Shown: positions 1 to 11,931, numbered from the stretch's first letter. The stretch: 60,000 nt of DNA from Adiantum capillus-veneris (GCA_014529385.2 CM043962.1:49074098-49134097); one strand, 5' to 3'. Notes: generated by a model from the letters alone, not told the origin. Numbers and translations: made by a program.

Positions 1-2
1 TT

Positions 3-310
3 TTGAAAAAGTCTAGAAGGCATGGAAAGTCATCTAGCAGATCAGAGGAGGAGAACTTGTCCTCTTTTGATAGTGAACAGATGGGCAAGAAGACCAAGGA
101 GTTTAAGGAAGGGGGTCAAGCCATCACGTTAGGTTTGAAACATTTTCATGCTACCAGCCCATGGAGCCCTTTAGTTTGTACAATATTTTGACGTCGCCTT
201 CTCTAATGGACGCTTCACAAAACACTCCAAGGTGCGAAGGCTAGTATCTTACTTGAAAGGAACTGCACAGACATGCTGGTCTACTATGGAGAAGCACTTG
301 CAACTTAGAA
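3..310 (+). pseudogene. Ty3/gypsy gag remnant (element G1)
   Basis: Frame 3 gives a Ser/Glu/Lys-rich segment. After a one-base shift near 187 a gag-like stretch reads FDVAFSNGRF then VRRLVSYLKGTAQTCW, the hydrophobic/Trp pattern of plant gypsy capsid domains. Gag normally packages element RNA in virus-like particles. It runs from the left edge of the window directly into an integrase C-terminus at 318, so protease, reverse transcriptase, RNase H and most of integrase are missing. Seen: the two reading frames and the abrupt join. Inferred: an old internal deletion. The family call is moderate because the fragment is short. Confidence 0.5.
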
Positions 311-317
311 TAGAAAA

Positions 318-700
318 ATGATGCTTGAAAAGGGTAGAAGAACATCCCAAAGTAAAATTGGCCCTAGATTTTATGGCCCATTCAAAATCCTTCAAAAGAT
401 CAATGACAATGTGTTCCGCTTGGGCATTCCCTCACACTGGAAAATACAAAACTCCTTCCATGTTAGTTTGTTGAGACCACATCAAGGCCCTATTCCCGAT
501 ACCCCTTCCACAGCTGACCCCCCCTTAATCGAGGACGATGAAGAATTCTGACTCCCGAAATAATTTAGGCCATGACCTCACCACTACCCACACAGTAAAC
601 TAGTGCATAAGATATTTGGAAAAATATAAAAATCATTCTTTGGAAGAATGTCAATGAATTTTTGAATCATCGCTACGTCCGCACTACCATCACTTGATAT
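318..700 (+). pseudogene. Gypsy integrase C-terminus with decayed chromodomain (G1)
   Basis: The open part (318-551) contains GPFKILQKINDNVFRL and FHVSLLRPHQG, the GPF/Y module of Ty3/gypsy integrases, which binds DNA nonspecifically. Past the stop, other frames still show a chromodomain-like YLEKYKNHSLEEC near 615-655, typical of chromoviruses, where it targets integration to marked chromatin. The domain order is right for the 3' end of a chromovirus pol. The reading frame is broken at least twice, so it cannot be functional. Confidence 0.7.
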
Positions 701-730
701 TTGCATACCACACACCTAGAGACACAAATT

Positions 731-985
731 TTCCGATTTAGGTAGTGCCTCTCTTTTAAGTGCAAATTTGCCGAGTTAAGCAGCACTAGTGTACATTCGC
801 CGATTTAGGCAACACAAACTTAAAATGCAAATTCACCGGTTTAGGTAGCATTAGTGTAGATTTGTCGATTTAGGCAGCACAAAATTAAATGCAGATTGGT
901 AGATCTAGGTAGCATTAGTGCAGATTCACCAATTTAGGGAGGACACCCATTGGTGTAGATCTTCGGTTTAGGCAACACCAATTAC
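731..985 (+). repeat. Degenerate tandem array with CGATTTAGGCAGCAC core
   Basis: Eight copies of a short core (consensus about CGATTTAGGCAGCA, followed by TAGTGTAGATT) start near 735, 774, 811, 838, 866, 902, 930 and 964. Spacing is 27 to 39 bases, with short (27-28) and long (34-39) units partly alternating. The array follows the chromodomain relic, where the 3' untranslated region or LTR of G1 should be. It is diverged, so it is old. No function can be read from it. Confidence 0.75.
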
Positions 986-3984
986 TAGACCACTCCACTA
1001 GTGGCTGGCCACCACTATTGCTAGTTTATTTTCCACAATAATTGAGGACAATTGTCTTTCAACTCCAGGGTATATAATGAAATTGGTATTTTTGATAAAA
1101 TATTATGGATTCTTTGATTTATTTTATGAGCATTCCAATGTGCATTGATTTGAGAAAATATGATTTCTTATTGGTGTTGTGTTAGCAGATAAGTGAATGG
1201 GTACATACATGACAATAAGCGAAAGCATGGATTGGAATAAAGCTACCACCATTAGACTATGTGGCAACACATTAGCATTTTTATGGTTATTCACAAGTTT
1301 ATATGTAGACAATCATTTGATTTACTAGGTGGAGCTCTTAATAAGCCGTGACTATTTTATGCCCAAGTGCGAAGTGATGTAACTCATTTTTTAGCATGAA
1401 CTCTTCTATAAATTAAATACGTGCAGGAGGGACATGCTCACTCTTGCACGGGGGGAGATTGCACCCAATGCCTATGATCTTCTTCTCTCCTCTCCTCTCC
1501 TCTCTCTTGTCGTGCCGGTGTAGTACTCCACTTTAGGAGGTGCACCTGCACGTGCTCTCTCGCTCTATGTCTCTCTTTGTTCGCATAAAGCTTCGATTAT
1601 GTGCTACGGGATTTGTCAGGTATGTAGATTTATAAGTTTATGGCTTGCAATATATAGTTTTTGGTATTTTGCAGGGCCACCCCACCTTTCGTTTGTAGCA
1701 GTTGTATTAGAGCTACGGCTACATTCTTGCACTTGTAACTATGAGGCTATGGGGATGATCATGATCAAAGATAAGTCATGCATACTTTCATCTTAATTCT
1801 TCTTGTTTAAATGAAGATTCATGGATAACTAGGTCAAGAAAAAAGTGAACAAAAGTGATCTTACAAAACCGCCTAAGGTTTAGGAATAGACTTCTACCAA
1901 AAGATTAGCATTTACACTTTAATAAGGCTCACAAAGCATAAATGTGAATCTTTACAAAACATATAGGTAGTGAATACACTAAAACAATAGAGAAAGAGGA
2001 TAGAAACACAATGCACTTCACGAAACTTGATTGGATTACCAGATTGCAAGATATGTCAATGAAAATTTGTTTTACTCTCTTCTCTACTCGTACCTCACTC
2101 GTACATACAGTGAGTTCTCCTTAATAGCTCTTATAAGTAAATTTCATACCTAGGGCTTCTAAAAATGACCTCTAAGCTTAGTTCCCATGGATATTGTACA
2201 TTTGCATTAAAATTAAGTGGGACAAATGATAATTTGTGAGCTTCATATACATTTACAGTCTCTAGAATCAGAATAGGATTGTTGGGGTGTGTGACACATC
2301 GCACCACCAACTAGTGGAAGCCCCCTCTACTTTGGTTCTTTTAAAATCTTTGATTAGAGGCATGCCTAGTGATTTTATCACTTCCTAATGTTTCATTAAC
2401 ATTATCATTATGTTCAGTTGAATGATTAAACTAGTTTCTATAAAATTTGCATGATGAGATTCTTTGAGATATCAAATATACTTCTTCTTAGCTCAAAACA
2501 ATCATGAGGTTGTGGTAATTGTCTCTAAGTTGAGTATGTTTTTTGTTTTATGAAAAGTAGTCATAATGAGATCGATTTTACCATCTTGTATCTTGAGTTT
2601 TTTTGAAATGAAATTTGTAGCTATTCTTTTTTCTCAACTTTTGTTACGAGTTTTCTTTTCATTTGTGCGTGTCTCTTTCTTTTGAAGAGAGAGAAGAGAG
2701 AGAAAAAGTAAGAAATTTATATATCTCTATGTACTTTTATAGAGGCCTTCTTAATCGATGAAGAAGTTGATGACTTAAGATTCTAATTCGATTTGTTAAA
2801 ATTTATAGTTATTTTGGTTTTTTTAATGTAAAAGGCATGCCATTTTAATTTTAAGCTTTTGAGATAAGGAAATGGTCTCTTGGAAATGAGGTTGATTTTG
2901 ATAGGCACCATTGCCCTTCAAGGTGCCCGCATATGATGGGGGGTAATCCTAAGAAAAGACAATTGGACTTTTGATGGGACACTTCACTTAGGATCACATA
3001 CCAAAGGAAGGGGGGGTAATATCAGAAAATGTAGCCGAACCTATTTTACATTTAGTTAGAGGGGAGGGGTGGGGGCAGCAAATAATTGTTACCCCCGCTT
3101 TGTGTGGTACCTCCCCAAGTCTCCAAGATTTTATGATTATCCAAGCATTCTAGTGGATTTTTTGAAGGGTAGCTCATATTTTCACCCAAAAAACAAGCAA
3201 AATATCCCAAGTAAAATGTCCTACAAATAGCAACCCTTTTTAGAGTGGTTCCTTTCAAATCATTGCTCCTTTCTTCAATGCCGAATCTTGAGCATGAGAC
3301 AACCGTACCGATTGGTCCTTGCACTCATTTTTTTGATAATTCTTTCTCTCTTTCTTACACACACTCTCACATGTTTATACTATTCCTTTTCAATGATTTC
3401 TTTGAGATAACTTGATTTTTAATAAAAGAGTAGACCATCTTAGAGTGTTTGAGTGTATTTATGCTCATTATCTTTATTTTATAAGTCCTTTGTTGAATGT
3501 TGCACATGGATCCACGAGGAACTACAAAATTGTGCCAAAAATTTGTTTTGGTGAATTCTGAAAGTACAACATTCCCCATGGAACTACAAAATTGCTGCAA
3601 AAAGATGAACATTACGTACAAGCGAAAAACCTAAGAACAATTCCTAAATAGATGAATACTATGTCAAATTGAGCAAGAAGACGTTGTCCTGCTGTGGCAC
3701 GTACATAGTGGGAACGCATGCTACAAGAGTTATTTTGTAACTTTTTAGATACATAATTATATTTCCTATAATGTACATATGCATATTTAAGTATAATAAT
3801 AAGCTTTCTATCTCATCCTATTATTTATCTCAAGGGTAACATATTTTTACTTTACCATCAAAAAGTACTATGGAAAAAGCATCAATAGCTCCGCCTCTTT
3901 AACTTGGGGCAAAAAGCATTGATTCTTTATTTCTACTATATCATTATCATCTAACACCCTAGCTAGATCCTATATCTAGGGTAA

Positions 3985-3989
<5 letters not shown>
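986..3989. other. Gene-free stretch, decayed repeats
   Basis: No recognisable coding region on either strand; open frames are short and without family features. Visible items are a TATA-like TATAAATTAA near 1410 followed by a CT-rich run (1470-1515), which could be an old LTR promoter, and a 17-base motif GGAACTACAAAATTG repeated at about 3517 and 3579. Composition is AT-rich. The rest shows nothing I can name. Confidence 0.6.

Positions 3990-4050
<61 letters not shown>
3990..4050. repeat. (AT)30 microsatellite
   Basis: An uninterrupted alternating AT tract of about 60 bases, followed by more AT-rich sequence to 4085. It lies in gene-free DNA. Such tracts form cruciforms and are polymorphic. 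Confidence 0.97.
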
Positions 4051-4052
<2 letters not shown>

Positions 4053-4829
4053 TATGTATTTTTTATATTTTTCTTATATTTCTTTTAAATAGCTACTAGG
4101 AAGGAATCAAATGCTAGTGGGACACTAGCTTCCATGGTTCTCAAAGATACCCCTATTTTAATGCATTATTGCAAGCATGATTACAAAACTTTGTCAATGA
4201 GCAATGTCATACTTTCATATGGCATGAGGTGTCCATTGGAATCAAATAAAAGTTTAAGCTAAGGGGACCACAAAAAGACTTTTGCTGCCAAAACTGTACC
4301 CTATTTTTATGAATTTTTTACACAAGGTTCCCATCCAAATTGGAAAAAGTATATAAAATGGAAGTCGTAGATAATGAGCTGAATTTTATGTCCATATTTT
4401 TACTTTGTTATTTGGAGCCACGTTGAGGAGATATGATCAAAATATTGGACCCCAGTCTACCCACATCATGCAGGGACAGCTCATTTCCAACTTTTCCAGT
4501 TTCTGTTCACACTGTCTCTTCTCTTCTTGTGTAAACCCTTGGGGGTTCCCTTCACCTATAAAAGGGGACCTCTTCTTCCTTGAAAACCATTGAAGCATTC
4601 AAGCCATTGATGAGAGGAATTCATGAGGGAGTGAGTAGTAATGCTTAATTGTACTTAGCCATTAATATAATTCTAAGCCTACACTTTCTCCTAGAGGAAG
4701 ACTAGCCATTCTTGTAAGCCATCATTGGAAAATCAACTTCAATGGAAGAAGGTCTTGGATTTGGTGTATCAAAGTTGAATTCTTCCCTCTTCTTCTCTCT
4801 CCATCAAAAATGGTGCCGAAGGGTTTGAC
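4051..4829 (+). other. Non-coding stretch, possible old LTR
   Basis: No coding region. A strong TATA-like box (see 4557) with a CT-rich leader lies upstream of copia coding sequence that starts near 4830. That arrangement would fit an LTR promoter. However, the sequence does not match the 3' LTR of C1 at 6236, so it is probably a different element or a random neighbour. Confidence 0.4.
4557..4565 (+). promoter_or_regulatory. TATA-like box TATAAAAGG
   Basis: TATAAAAGG is a near-perfect plant TATA box. It is preceded by CACC and followed about 10-20 bases later by CT-rich sequence, as in many plant LTR promoters. There is no expressed gene to assign it to. Confidence 0.4.
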
Positions 4830-6117
4830 AAGTAAGATTGGTTGCTAAAGGCTTCAAGCAGAAGAAAGGCATAGATTTTGACAATAAATTTTCTCCAATA
4901 GTGAAGATACTGTTGAGGACATGGAATTTGTCCAAATAGATGTGAAGATGGCATTTCTTCAAAATGATCTTGAAGAAGATGTCTACATGAAGCAGCCAAA
5001 AGGTTTTGTGATCAAGCCTGAGAAGCCAACAAGAGCGAAACTGGTGTGTAGACTCAAGAAAGATTTATATGGTCTAAAGCAAGGTTCAAGGCAATGCTAC
5101 ATCAAGTTTGATAAGTACATTCAATTCTAAGGTTATGTACAGAGCCAAGAGGATCACTGCTTGTACACAAGGAGGTTGAACGATGGTTCCTCATCATTTT
5201 GATCTTGTACGTGGATGATATGCTTATATTTGGAAAATACAAAGACGAGATTGCACTTCTCAAGGATGTCTTAAGCAAGCAATTTTCCATAAAAGATTTG
5301 GGTGATGCACATCATTTTCTTGGTATGCATATCAAGAGAGGTCCTAAGCATGGAATACTTGAACTATCATTGGAAGACTATATTCACAAATTCTTTCAAC
5401 ATGCAAGGGAGGAAAGAATTGAGTACCCCAATATCTACACATGGAAAACTTAGCAAGAATGATTGCCCCAAATCAGATACTGAAAAGACAGAGATGGAAA
5501 AGGTGCCATATTCTTCAACAGCTGGAAGTCTCATGTTAGCCATGGTTAGCACGCGACTAGATACTGCATTTGCAGTGGAAGTGGTCAACAGGTATATGGA
5601 AAATCCAGGTAGAAAGCATTGGGAAGCAATGAAGCATATCTTGAGATACATCGAAGGTTCAACTAGCAAGTGCTTACACTTTGGGAACATTGATGCATCC
5701 ATAGTTGGATACACTGATTCGGATTATGCAGGTTGTGTGGACACTAGGAGATCCACATCTCTCTACGTTTTCTTGTTTGTTGGAGCGGTAGTCTCTTGGA
5801 GATCATGTCTCCAAAATTGCACTTTATCTTCCACCAGTGAGGCTGAGTATGTTGCAGCTTCTAATGCTAGCAAGGAAGCTGTATGGTTATCTCGTCTAGT
5901 GGGAGACCTTGATATACACCAGACTCCAGTGTTACATTGTGACAGCCAGAGTGCGATTACATTAGCAAAGAACCCCGTGTTTCGTTCCAAATCAAAACAC
6001 ATCGAGGTCAGGTATCATGTGATACTGGATATTTTGGATAGCAAACGCATTGAGTTAGCCAAAGTGTACACGGATTACAACCCTGCAAATGCTCTTATGA
6101 AGGGCTTAGCCACATAG
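4830..6117 (+). pseudogene. Ty1/copia reverse transcriptase-RNase H relic (C1)
   Basis: The relic begins at RLVAKGFKQKKGIDFD (near 4835), the start of copia reverse transcriptase, and continues through IDVKMAFLQNDLEEDVYM, LYGLKQ and ILYVDDML (catalytic YVDD near 5205). RNase H follows with TDSDYAG, TSEAEYVAA and CDSQSAI, then a normal pol C-terminus. Frame changes near 5130-5199 and 5400 and a small deletion after FSPIVK break it. Gag, protease and integrase are absent, so this is the 3' part of a truncated element. The RNase H half is one open frame of 271 codons. Confidence 0.9.
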
Positions 6118-6224
6118 TGGTTCGCACATTGCATTGAGATGATGGGCGTAGGGTGAAGCCTCATGATGCTTCACATTTGTACAGGTTTGTACTAACATAG
6201 GCCACTTGGGCCACTATGGCCTTC

Positions 6225-6235
6225 AAGTGGGAGAT
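6225..6235 (+). other. Polypurine tract of C1
   Basis: AAGTGGGAGAT lies immediately before the TGTAAG start of the LTR, as expected for the plus-strand primer of a copia element. It sits 107 bases after the pol stop. Confidence 0.75.
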
Positions 6236-6451
6236 TGTAAGGGTGCAGGCCATATTGGCCGGGCGTCCATCTTTGTTTTTTGACCTTATTCTTTACTGCG
6301 AAGCGTCGGGCACCACCCATCTTTGTACTCTAACCTTATTAGTTAATACATAAATCAATAAGAAGCTATTGATAGTTGTCCACAACAACTCCACACACAT
6401 CGAGTGTACACTCTCTTGCACTCGCTCTTGCACGCATCCGCTCGCCTCACA
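6236..6451 (+). repeat. 3' LTR of copia element C1
   Basis: Starts TGTAAGGGTGCA after the polypurine tract and ends CTCGCCTCACA. The boundaries are confirmed by a related LTR on the other strand at 58369-58533, which has the same ends. This copy is 51 bases longer because a CCATCTTTG...CCTTATT segment is present twice (about 6267 and 6317). No 5' LTR partner for C1 is visible upstream. Confidence 0.8.
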
Positions 6452-6699
6452 ATTTGATCCTTTGTTTCATATTCCTGGTGCTCAATTTTCCCATCCCCTT
6501 TGTGGATTAACACTTCTTATATTGGGATGTTTTGTTTCTCTGGCTCCATTAGAGCATGAGTTGTCTTTATGAGCCTTTTGCACATTTCAAGTCTTTGTTT
6601 CTCTATCTTTGGATGCAGATATGTTAACCATCTCTATTGTAATATCTGATTGGTTTTTAGTTTAGTCTCATAACTTGCAATAGACCTCTAAACGTTCTA

Positions 6700-8125
6700 T
6701 AACTTTGTCAATCAGGATTGAACCTCCCACTTATGTCTTGGATGACACCACTCCTCCAGTTTGTCCCTTGTTTTTCTTTTCTTGTTTTAGCTGCCCTTTA
6801 GTTTATTGCAACTCGGTTCCTAAGATGCTTTGCTCCTTTACACTTTTTGCTTTCATTTTTTCTTGTTTAGCTTTCCATGAATTCCTTCGAGTCCTCATTG
6901 ATATGCTCTCAATTTCTATTTGATTAGGTAGTTTATGTTCCTCCTCAACATGTTTATTTTTGGTAGCTTTTTGAGCTTGAGATCTAGTCACCTCATTTAC
7001 TAGAATTGTAGGCTCAATTTTTGATCCACTCAAACATGAAAAAATCATAATAATATTCATAGTTGCTTTTTATTTCCTATCAAGATGTTTTGGGCACTCC
7101 TGAAGAACATGATTGATTGCACATTCATCACAATATCCAAAAATCTTTACATATTCACCCTCGTGTGGACAACTCCCGCCCAATGATCACCTCCACATTC
7201 ATAACATTGACCTGCCTATTGGGTTGCTTATGGAGCCCCATTGGCTATCTTGATCTAAAAAAAGGATAACCCCTAGCTTTATAGTTGTGGTTTCTTATGA
7301 GTGTGTTCCCGTTCATCATATAACGAATATTTTTTCGTTGCATCACATATGATGGCTGTGCAATATTATCTATACTAATCCAACAAGGATGACCTTCATC
7401 AACATACACGTTACAATCTAGTTCTTTCTCAAAATATTTGATCGGCTCTTCATATTATAAAGTTGGTGGTAACATTCTTTGACTTGCAAGTGTTTTTATA
7501 CGCTATGTGTACCTTAGGATCGCTCCATTTTCTTGAGGTAAAGAAGGTTGTTGACCCAACATTGGTTGAGGTTTGTCTCCCCCTTGGGCTATATTGTTCG
7601 GGCCTATTTGGTATCTCGGTGGTGCAGGTCCATATGGGCTTTCTCTCACGTAATTCTTATTGTAAAAAAGTTCATTCATCTTGTGGTTAGTCCATTTTTT
7701 CTCAATAGCACACCACTTCAAAATATGTTGTGCATTTACAACTACTAGTTTCAACTGACTGTTACACCATGCGGTGGGATGATCCTTTCCACAAAAATGT
7801 CACATCTCCTAATTAGTTGTCGTCGTATATTCAAGTCCTATCTAAAGATCTGGTTCATCCTCCTTGCCACTTCTTCAGCCAATTGATCAAGGTTTGGCAT
7901 TGTAGGAGTTTGAACATTTAACTTTGTTGTGAATTCACTCGTCATAGAAGAGGCACTGCTAGTCACATTCTCTGTATCTTCTACCACCTCTCCATAGCCT
8001 TACAATTGTCAACTAGATATAAAGCCTCTCTAGTGACTTGATAAAATTTCATGCATGCTTTTAAATGTAGGTGCTTCTTGAGGGTTTCATTCCTCAAGCC
8101 CTCTATAAAGAGAATTGATAGCCTC
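6700..8125 (-). pseudogene. Ty3/gypsy gag relic with zinc knuckles (G2)
   Basis: Read on the minus strand from 8125, a capsid segment RLSILFIEGLRNETLKKHL leads to a CGKDHPTAWC-type knuckle near 7770. Nearer 7180-7100 come a second pair, YECGGDHWAG and CDECAINHVLQECP. A Lys/Glu/Gln-rich linker follows (7060-6803). The pattern of two spaced CCHC knuckles is known from plant gypsy gag proteins, where it binds RNA. At least four frame changes or stops occur. There is no pol, so the element is truncated, probably by the neighbouring insertions. The lineage within gypsy is not clear. Confidence 0.6.
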
Positions 8126-8128
8126 TCA

Positions 8129-8699
8129 AGTCACAAAGTGATGACATGGCATGTCCACCGCAATGGAAACTGACAGATGACAGAAGAAATGATAAGTTGT
8201 TTCAACTTATGGGGGTCTCACCCGATGGTGCCAAAGGGACACTAGAAATTTTAGATGGCAACAGGGAGACATGTTGATGTGGTAGCACTTAGAATTTATG
8301 GAGACTGCTGATGTGGTACAATTGTATGAAATTTTCGTGATTTGCGATGCTATTCATGCTGGTAGTGGTGCTTTTGGGGGCCAATGCTTTTGGCACTTGA
8401 AGCTTTTCATTGTATTGCTTTTGGGACTAAGAGACTTTATAAGAAATTGACAGGGCCTCTCTCCCTCAGATTAGCTTGGGAGCACTGAGCACAGAGAGAG
8501 AGGGCCCTCACGCATTGTACTCTACCAAGATTAATAAAAAGAAATACCAAAAGGGGTACCAAACTCTGGGGCCAATCTCTCTGAGCATGGAACTATGCCG
8601 AGTCGTGTCATCTCTCTCTCAGCTATGATTAAGTTATTTCTAGTTTCTCTCGTGTGTGTTGCCTCAGATACTCAACTTGGGGTATCCAAGTCTGTTACA
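8129..8699 (+). repeat. LTR followed by primer site (left edge approximate)
   Basis: The right edge is well set: ...TCTGTTACA is followed by a one-base gap and a tRNA primer site at 8701. The left edge is only a guess at TGATGACATGG. A TTTATAAG box near 8428 and a CT/GA-rich leader fit an LTR promoter. The body of the element that should follow is missing, replaced within about 230 bases by the opposing chromovirus G3. Confidence 0.5.
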
Positions 8700-8700
8700 A

Positions 8701-8712
8701 TGGTATCAAAGC
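8701..8712 (+). other. Primer binding site, initiator-Met tRNA type
   Basis: TGGTATCAAAGC differs by one base from the common plant site TGGTATCAGAGC complementary to the 3' end of initiator tRNA-Met. It lies one base after an LTR end. Confidence 0.7.
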
Positions 8713-8937
8713 TCAGAAAGATTCTTCTTCTACAAAGGATCCAGTCCTTTTTGTAGCACACACAGGTTTTTGTGAAAGAATCTTTGTGTCCCAACCTTGG
8801 ACTTATTAGTCATTCCCACCCTTCGTCCATCACGCATCGAGCATGCTCCCATCTTCATTGCTCTATCTTAAAGGGCATAATCCATAAAGAACCCTAGATT
8901 AGACTTGGGTTCTTACAGAGAAGTGTCAGAGATAATG

Positions 8938-9067
8938 TTAGACAAGGGGAACTAGAACCTAGGAGTCCACCACCCAACCACCCACTATATAGCATGGTCC
9001 CTGGCCCTTTGCCCTAGTTGGACTCCCTTTCCATATTGCCTAGCCCGGCCTTGCCGGTGTCCTAACA
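8938..9067 (-). repeat. 3' LTR of chromovirus G3 (inner edge firm, outer edge uncertain)
   Basis: On the minus strand the sequence begins TGTTAGGACACCGG immediately after a purine tract (complement of 9068-9083, TTAAGGGGGGAGTAA), so the inner edge is clear. TATATAG near 8987 is a plausible promoter box. The outer edge is placed at TGTTAG (8938), which mirrors CTAACA at 9067, but the LTR could extend towards 8720. No matching 5' LTR is found beyond 13590. Confidence 0.5.
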
Positions 9068-9078
9068 TTACTCCCCCC

Positions 9079-9440
9079 TTAAGAAGAGCTTTCGTCCTCG
9101 AAAACAAAAGTGGGAAACTTCTTCTTAGGAACACTAATGTTTTCCCAAGTGGCACCTTCCTCAGGTCGGTCTTTCCACTTGATTAAGCCTTGTTGACGTA
9201 CATGATGACATGTACGCAACTCATGATAATCGAGAACATGTTTAGGTTCATGTGGTAAGGTAGGAGGTTCAATGAAATCAACCAAAATCTCTTGGTCAAT
9301 GACAATGTCGTCCCCATGTAACCGCTTACGTAAACGACTTACATGAAACACCGGATGAATACGAGAATGTGCAGGTAGCAATAATTTGTAGGCACGATTA
9401 CCTACTCGCTTGAGTATTTTGAAAGGCCCACAATATCAGG
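9079..9440 (-). pseudogene. G3 integrase C-terminus with chromodomain
   Basis: From HSRIHPVFHVSRLRKRL (GPF/Y module end) the frame runs into a chromodomain: HVLDYHELRTCHH, then LIKWKDRPEEGATWE, ending FVFEDESSS at a stop. The chromodomain is intact in sequence and marks the element as a chromovirus. In this family it reads histone marks to place new copies. Between this piece and the integrase core the frame changes and part of the linker is lost. Confidence 0.85.
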
Positions 9441-9485
9441 GAGATAATTTAGGTGTTGGCCCAGTTTTCAGACTTTCTGAATGTT

Positions 9486-10230
9486 CTAGCACACGTAAAA
9501 ATACTTTCTCCAGGCAAACTCAAGAATAGGTAAGTATTCCTCCCAGTCTGACTGTTTTTTGCTGACGTATGCTCTTAGTATATCCTCTAGCACTTGGTTA
9601 ACTCGTTTAGTCTGACCATCTGTTTCTGGATGATCGGCTGTACTGAGGTTCAGTTGTGTACCCAATCGTTTAAACACAGCCCTCCAGAAGTGACTATTAA
9701 ACTTGGAATCATGGTTGCTGACAATGTTACTTGGCAAACCATACAATTTGTATAGATTCTCCACAAATAACTTGGCTAGTTCTAGTGTCTTAACCGTTGA
9801 TTTTGTTGGAATAAATTTACATAGTTTAGTCAACTGGTCTACAACCACCCATATCGAGTCATGACCTCGTACAATGGTTGGTAAACCCACAATAAAGTCC
9901 AATTAGAGATGCTTTCCCATTTTCCGTTGGGAATCTCCAAAGGATGTAAGAGTCCTCCTGCTTTCAGGTACGCTGCTTTGTTAACTTGACATTTTTGGCA
10001 ATGCAAGACATAAGCTTGAACAAAGCCATGTATACCTAGCCAGTAAAACTATCGTCGTACGAGAGCATAAGTTTTTCTAATACCCGGTTGCCCTGCACTT
10101 GGACTAGCATGACATTCATAAAGAATTTGGCACCGAATGCCTTTGTCCGTCGGTACACAAACTCTTCCCTTATGGAGTAGCTACCCATTGTCGATGGTGA
10201 AATGCTTCCATCGCTGTAGTTCATCACACA
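9486..10230 (-). pseudogene. G3 integrase core and zinc region, catalytic residues lost
   Basis: The zinc-binding segment is in broken frames (10227-9990). The core runs 9902-9486 with MDFIVGLP, IVSNHDSKF and HPETDGQTKRVNQ. The first catalytic Asp is present. The second lies in SNHD where the family has SDRD, so it is Asn (9714-9716). The catalytic Glu of TERVN is Lys (9606-9608). With two of the three metal ligands gone the enzyme would be dead even without the frame breaks. Identification as gypsy integrase is secure. Confidence 0.85.
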
Positions 10231-10309
10231 ATAGAGGAGAACTAGGTGTGGAGGTTAACGTTACACTACCATCATTGGAGTGAGAAGGATCCCTCATTTG
10301 TACATGGCT

Positions 10310-11931
10310 TCACACTTCGGAATATGCTTCATCATGCTCATATTTGCCTTTGAGAGAATCCAAAAATTCACTACGAAGTTTCGTGAACAAGAGAGAATTG
10401 ATCTCCGGCATACGACTTAAAGTGTTAGCCACCACATTGTATCTACCTTTACGATACCTGAGCTGGGCGTCATATTCCTGAAGAATCTGGGCCCACCTGG
10501 CTTTCTGACCCTTCAAATCCATTTGTTGTGTAAACCATTTGATGCTTTCATGGTCAAACACAATCTCAAACTGAGCACCATACAGATAATGCCGCCGTGT
10601 TTTTAAGGCAGACACTATTGCATAGAGTTCGCGCTCATAACCAGAGTAGTTCTGCTGAGTTGCATCAAGCTTCTTCCTTTCAAATGCAGTTGGCCGTCCT
10701 TCTTGTAACAGGACTGCTCCATTAGCACGATCATGGGCATCCGTTTCCAAAACGAATGGTTTCAAAGGATCTACAATAGCTAGTATGGGAGCTGTAGCTA
10801 ATGCATCCTTGAGCGTATCAAAACTATGTTGTTGAGCGGATCCCCACTGAAAACCTTTGCCTTTTCCTTTTAGTTGATCCGTCATGGGAACAACAATATT
10901 AGCATAGTTTCTAACGAACCTTTGGTAAAAACCTGCAAATCGTAAAAAAATATGTAACTCTTCCAGATTTTTAGGAGAAGACCATTTTCCGATGGTATCC
11001 ACTTTGGATTGATCCATATAAAGCACATTAGCTGAAATAACATGTCCTAGATAGTGAATTTCTTCTTTCAAAAAATCACACTTAGATTCCTTGGCATATA
11101 ATTTGTTTGTTCGTAACAGCTCAAACACCTGCTTGAGATGTTGTAAGTGTTCTTCTTCAGAAGCACTGTAGACTAGAATGTCATCGAGGAAAACGATGAC
11201 AAATTTGCCCTAGTACGGCTTCAAGACACTATCCATAAGTGTCATGAATGTTGTGGGCGCATTGGTTAACCCAAAGGGCATCACCAAGAAATCGTAGTGT
11301 CCAAATTTGTTCGGAATGTAGTTTTGGGTATATCAGTAAGTCGAATACGGACTTGGTGATATCCTGACCGCAAGTCTATTTTTTTGAAAATGCGAGCATG
11401 AGTGAGTTTGTCGAACAACTCATCTACTCGGGGCAATGGGTATTTGTTCTTAACCGTAACCGCATTTAAGCCACGGTAGTCTACGCACATGCGCATACTG
11501 TTGTCTTTTTTCTTCACTAATAGGATAGGAGAGGACCATGGTGAAGAATTTGGTTGTATATACCATCTGCTAAGGTAGTCAGCAAGTTGACGTTCCACCT
11601 CAGCAGCTTCAGAATAACTCATACGGTAGGGCGGTTTACTGACAGGTTTACAGCCTTCAGCCACATCGATGCTATCTTGCACCGATTGTGTTGGTGGTAA
11701 TCTTGGTGGCAAATCATTAGGAAAAACATCTTGAAATTCCTTTAATAATTTTTGTAACTCACTAGCAACGTTTGCTTGTTTGGAATTAGCCGTTGGTGGA
11801 AGAGATGAGAGAGAAGCATGCGACGTTGAGGAATGTTCAACAGATTCAATGTTAGAAAGAAAATGAGACAGTGAGTAACACAAGAAAACTTGATCTATTT
11901 CATTATAAAAAAACGAGTTGCATAAGCTCAA
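10310..11931 (-). pseudogene. G3 reverse transcriptase and RNase H
   Basis: Starting at 11931 the frame shows [11 protein letters not shown] and [23 protein letters not shown], then a frame change and a TAG near 11205. Catalytic VFLDDILVYS (about 11190-11160), LGHVIS, and the RNase H-like region with LETDAHD, YERELYAIVSALK and VVANTLSRMP follow to 10310. Apart from the breaks the motifs are well preserved, including both Asp of the LDD box. The enzyme would copy element RNA to DNA in virus-like particles. Confidence 0.9.

Noticed and set aside
3052-3621. Minus-strand frames of 84-90 codons
   Set aside because: No domain, no codon bias, AT-rich flanks.
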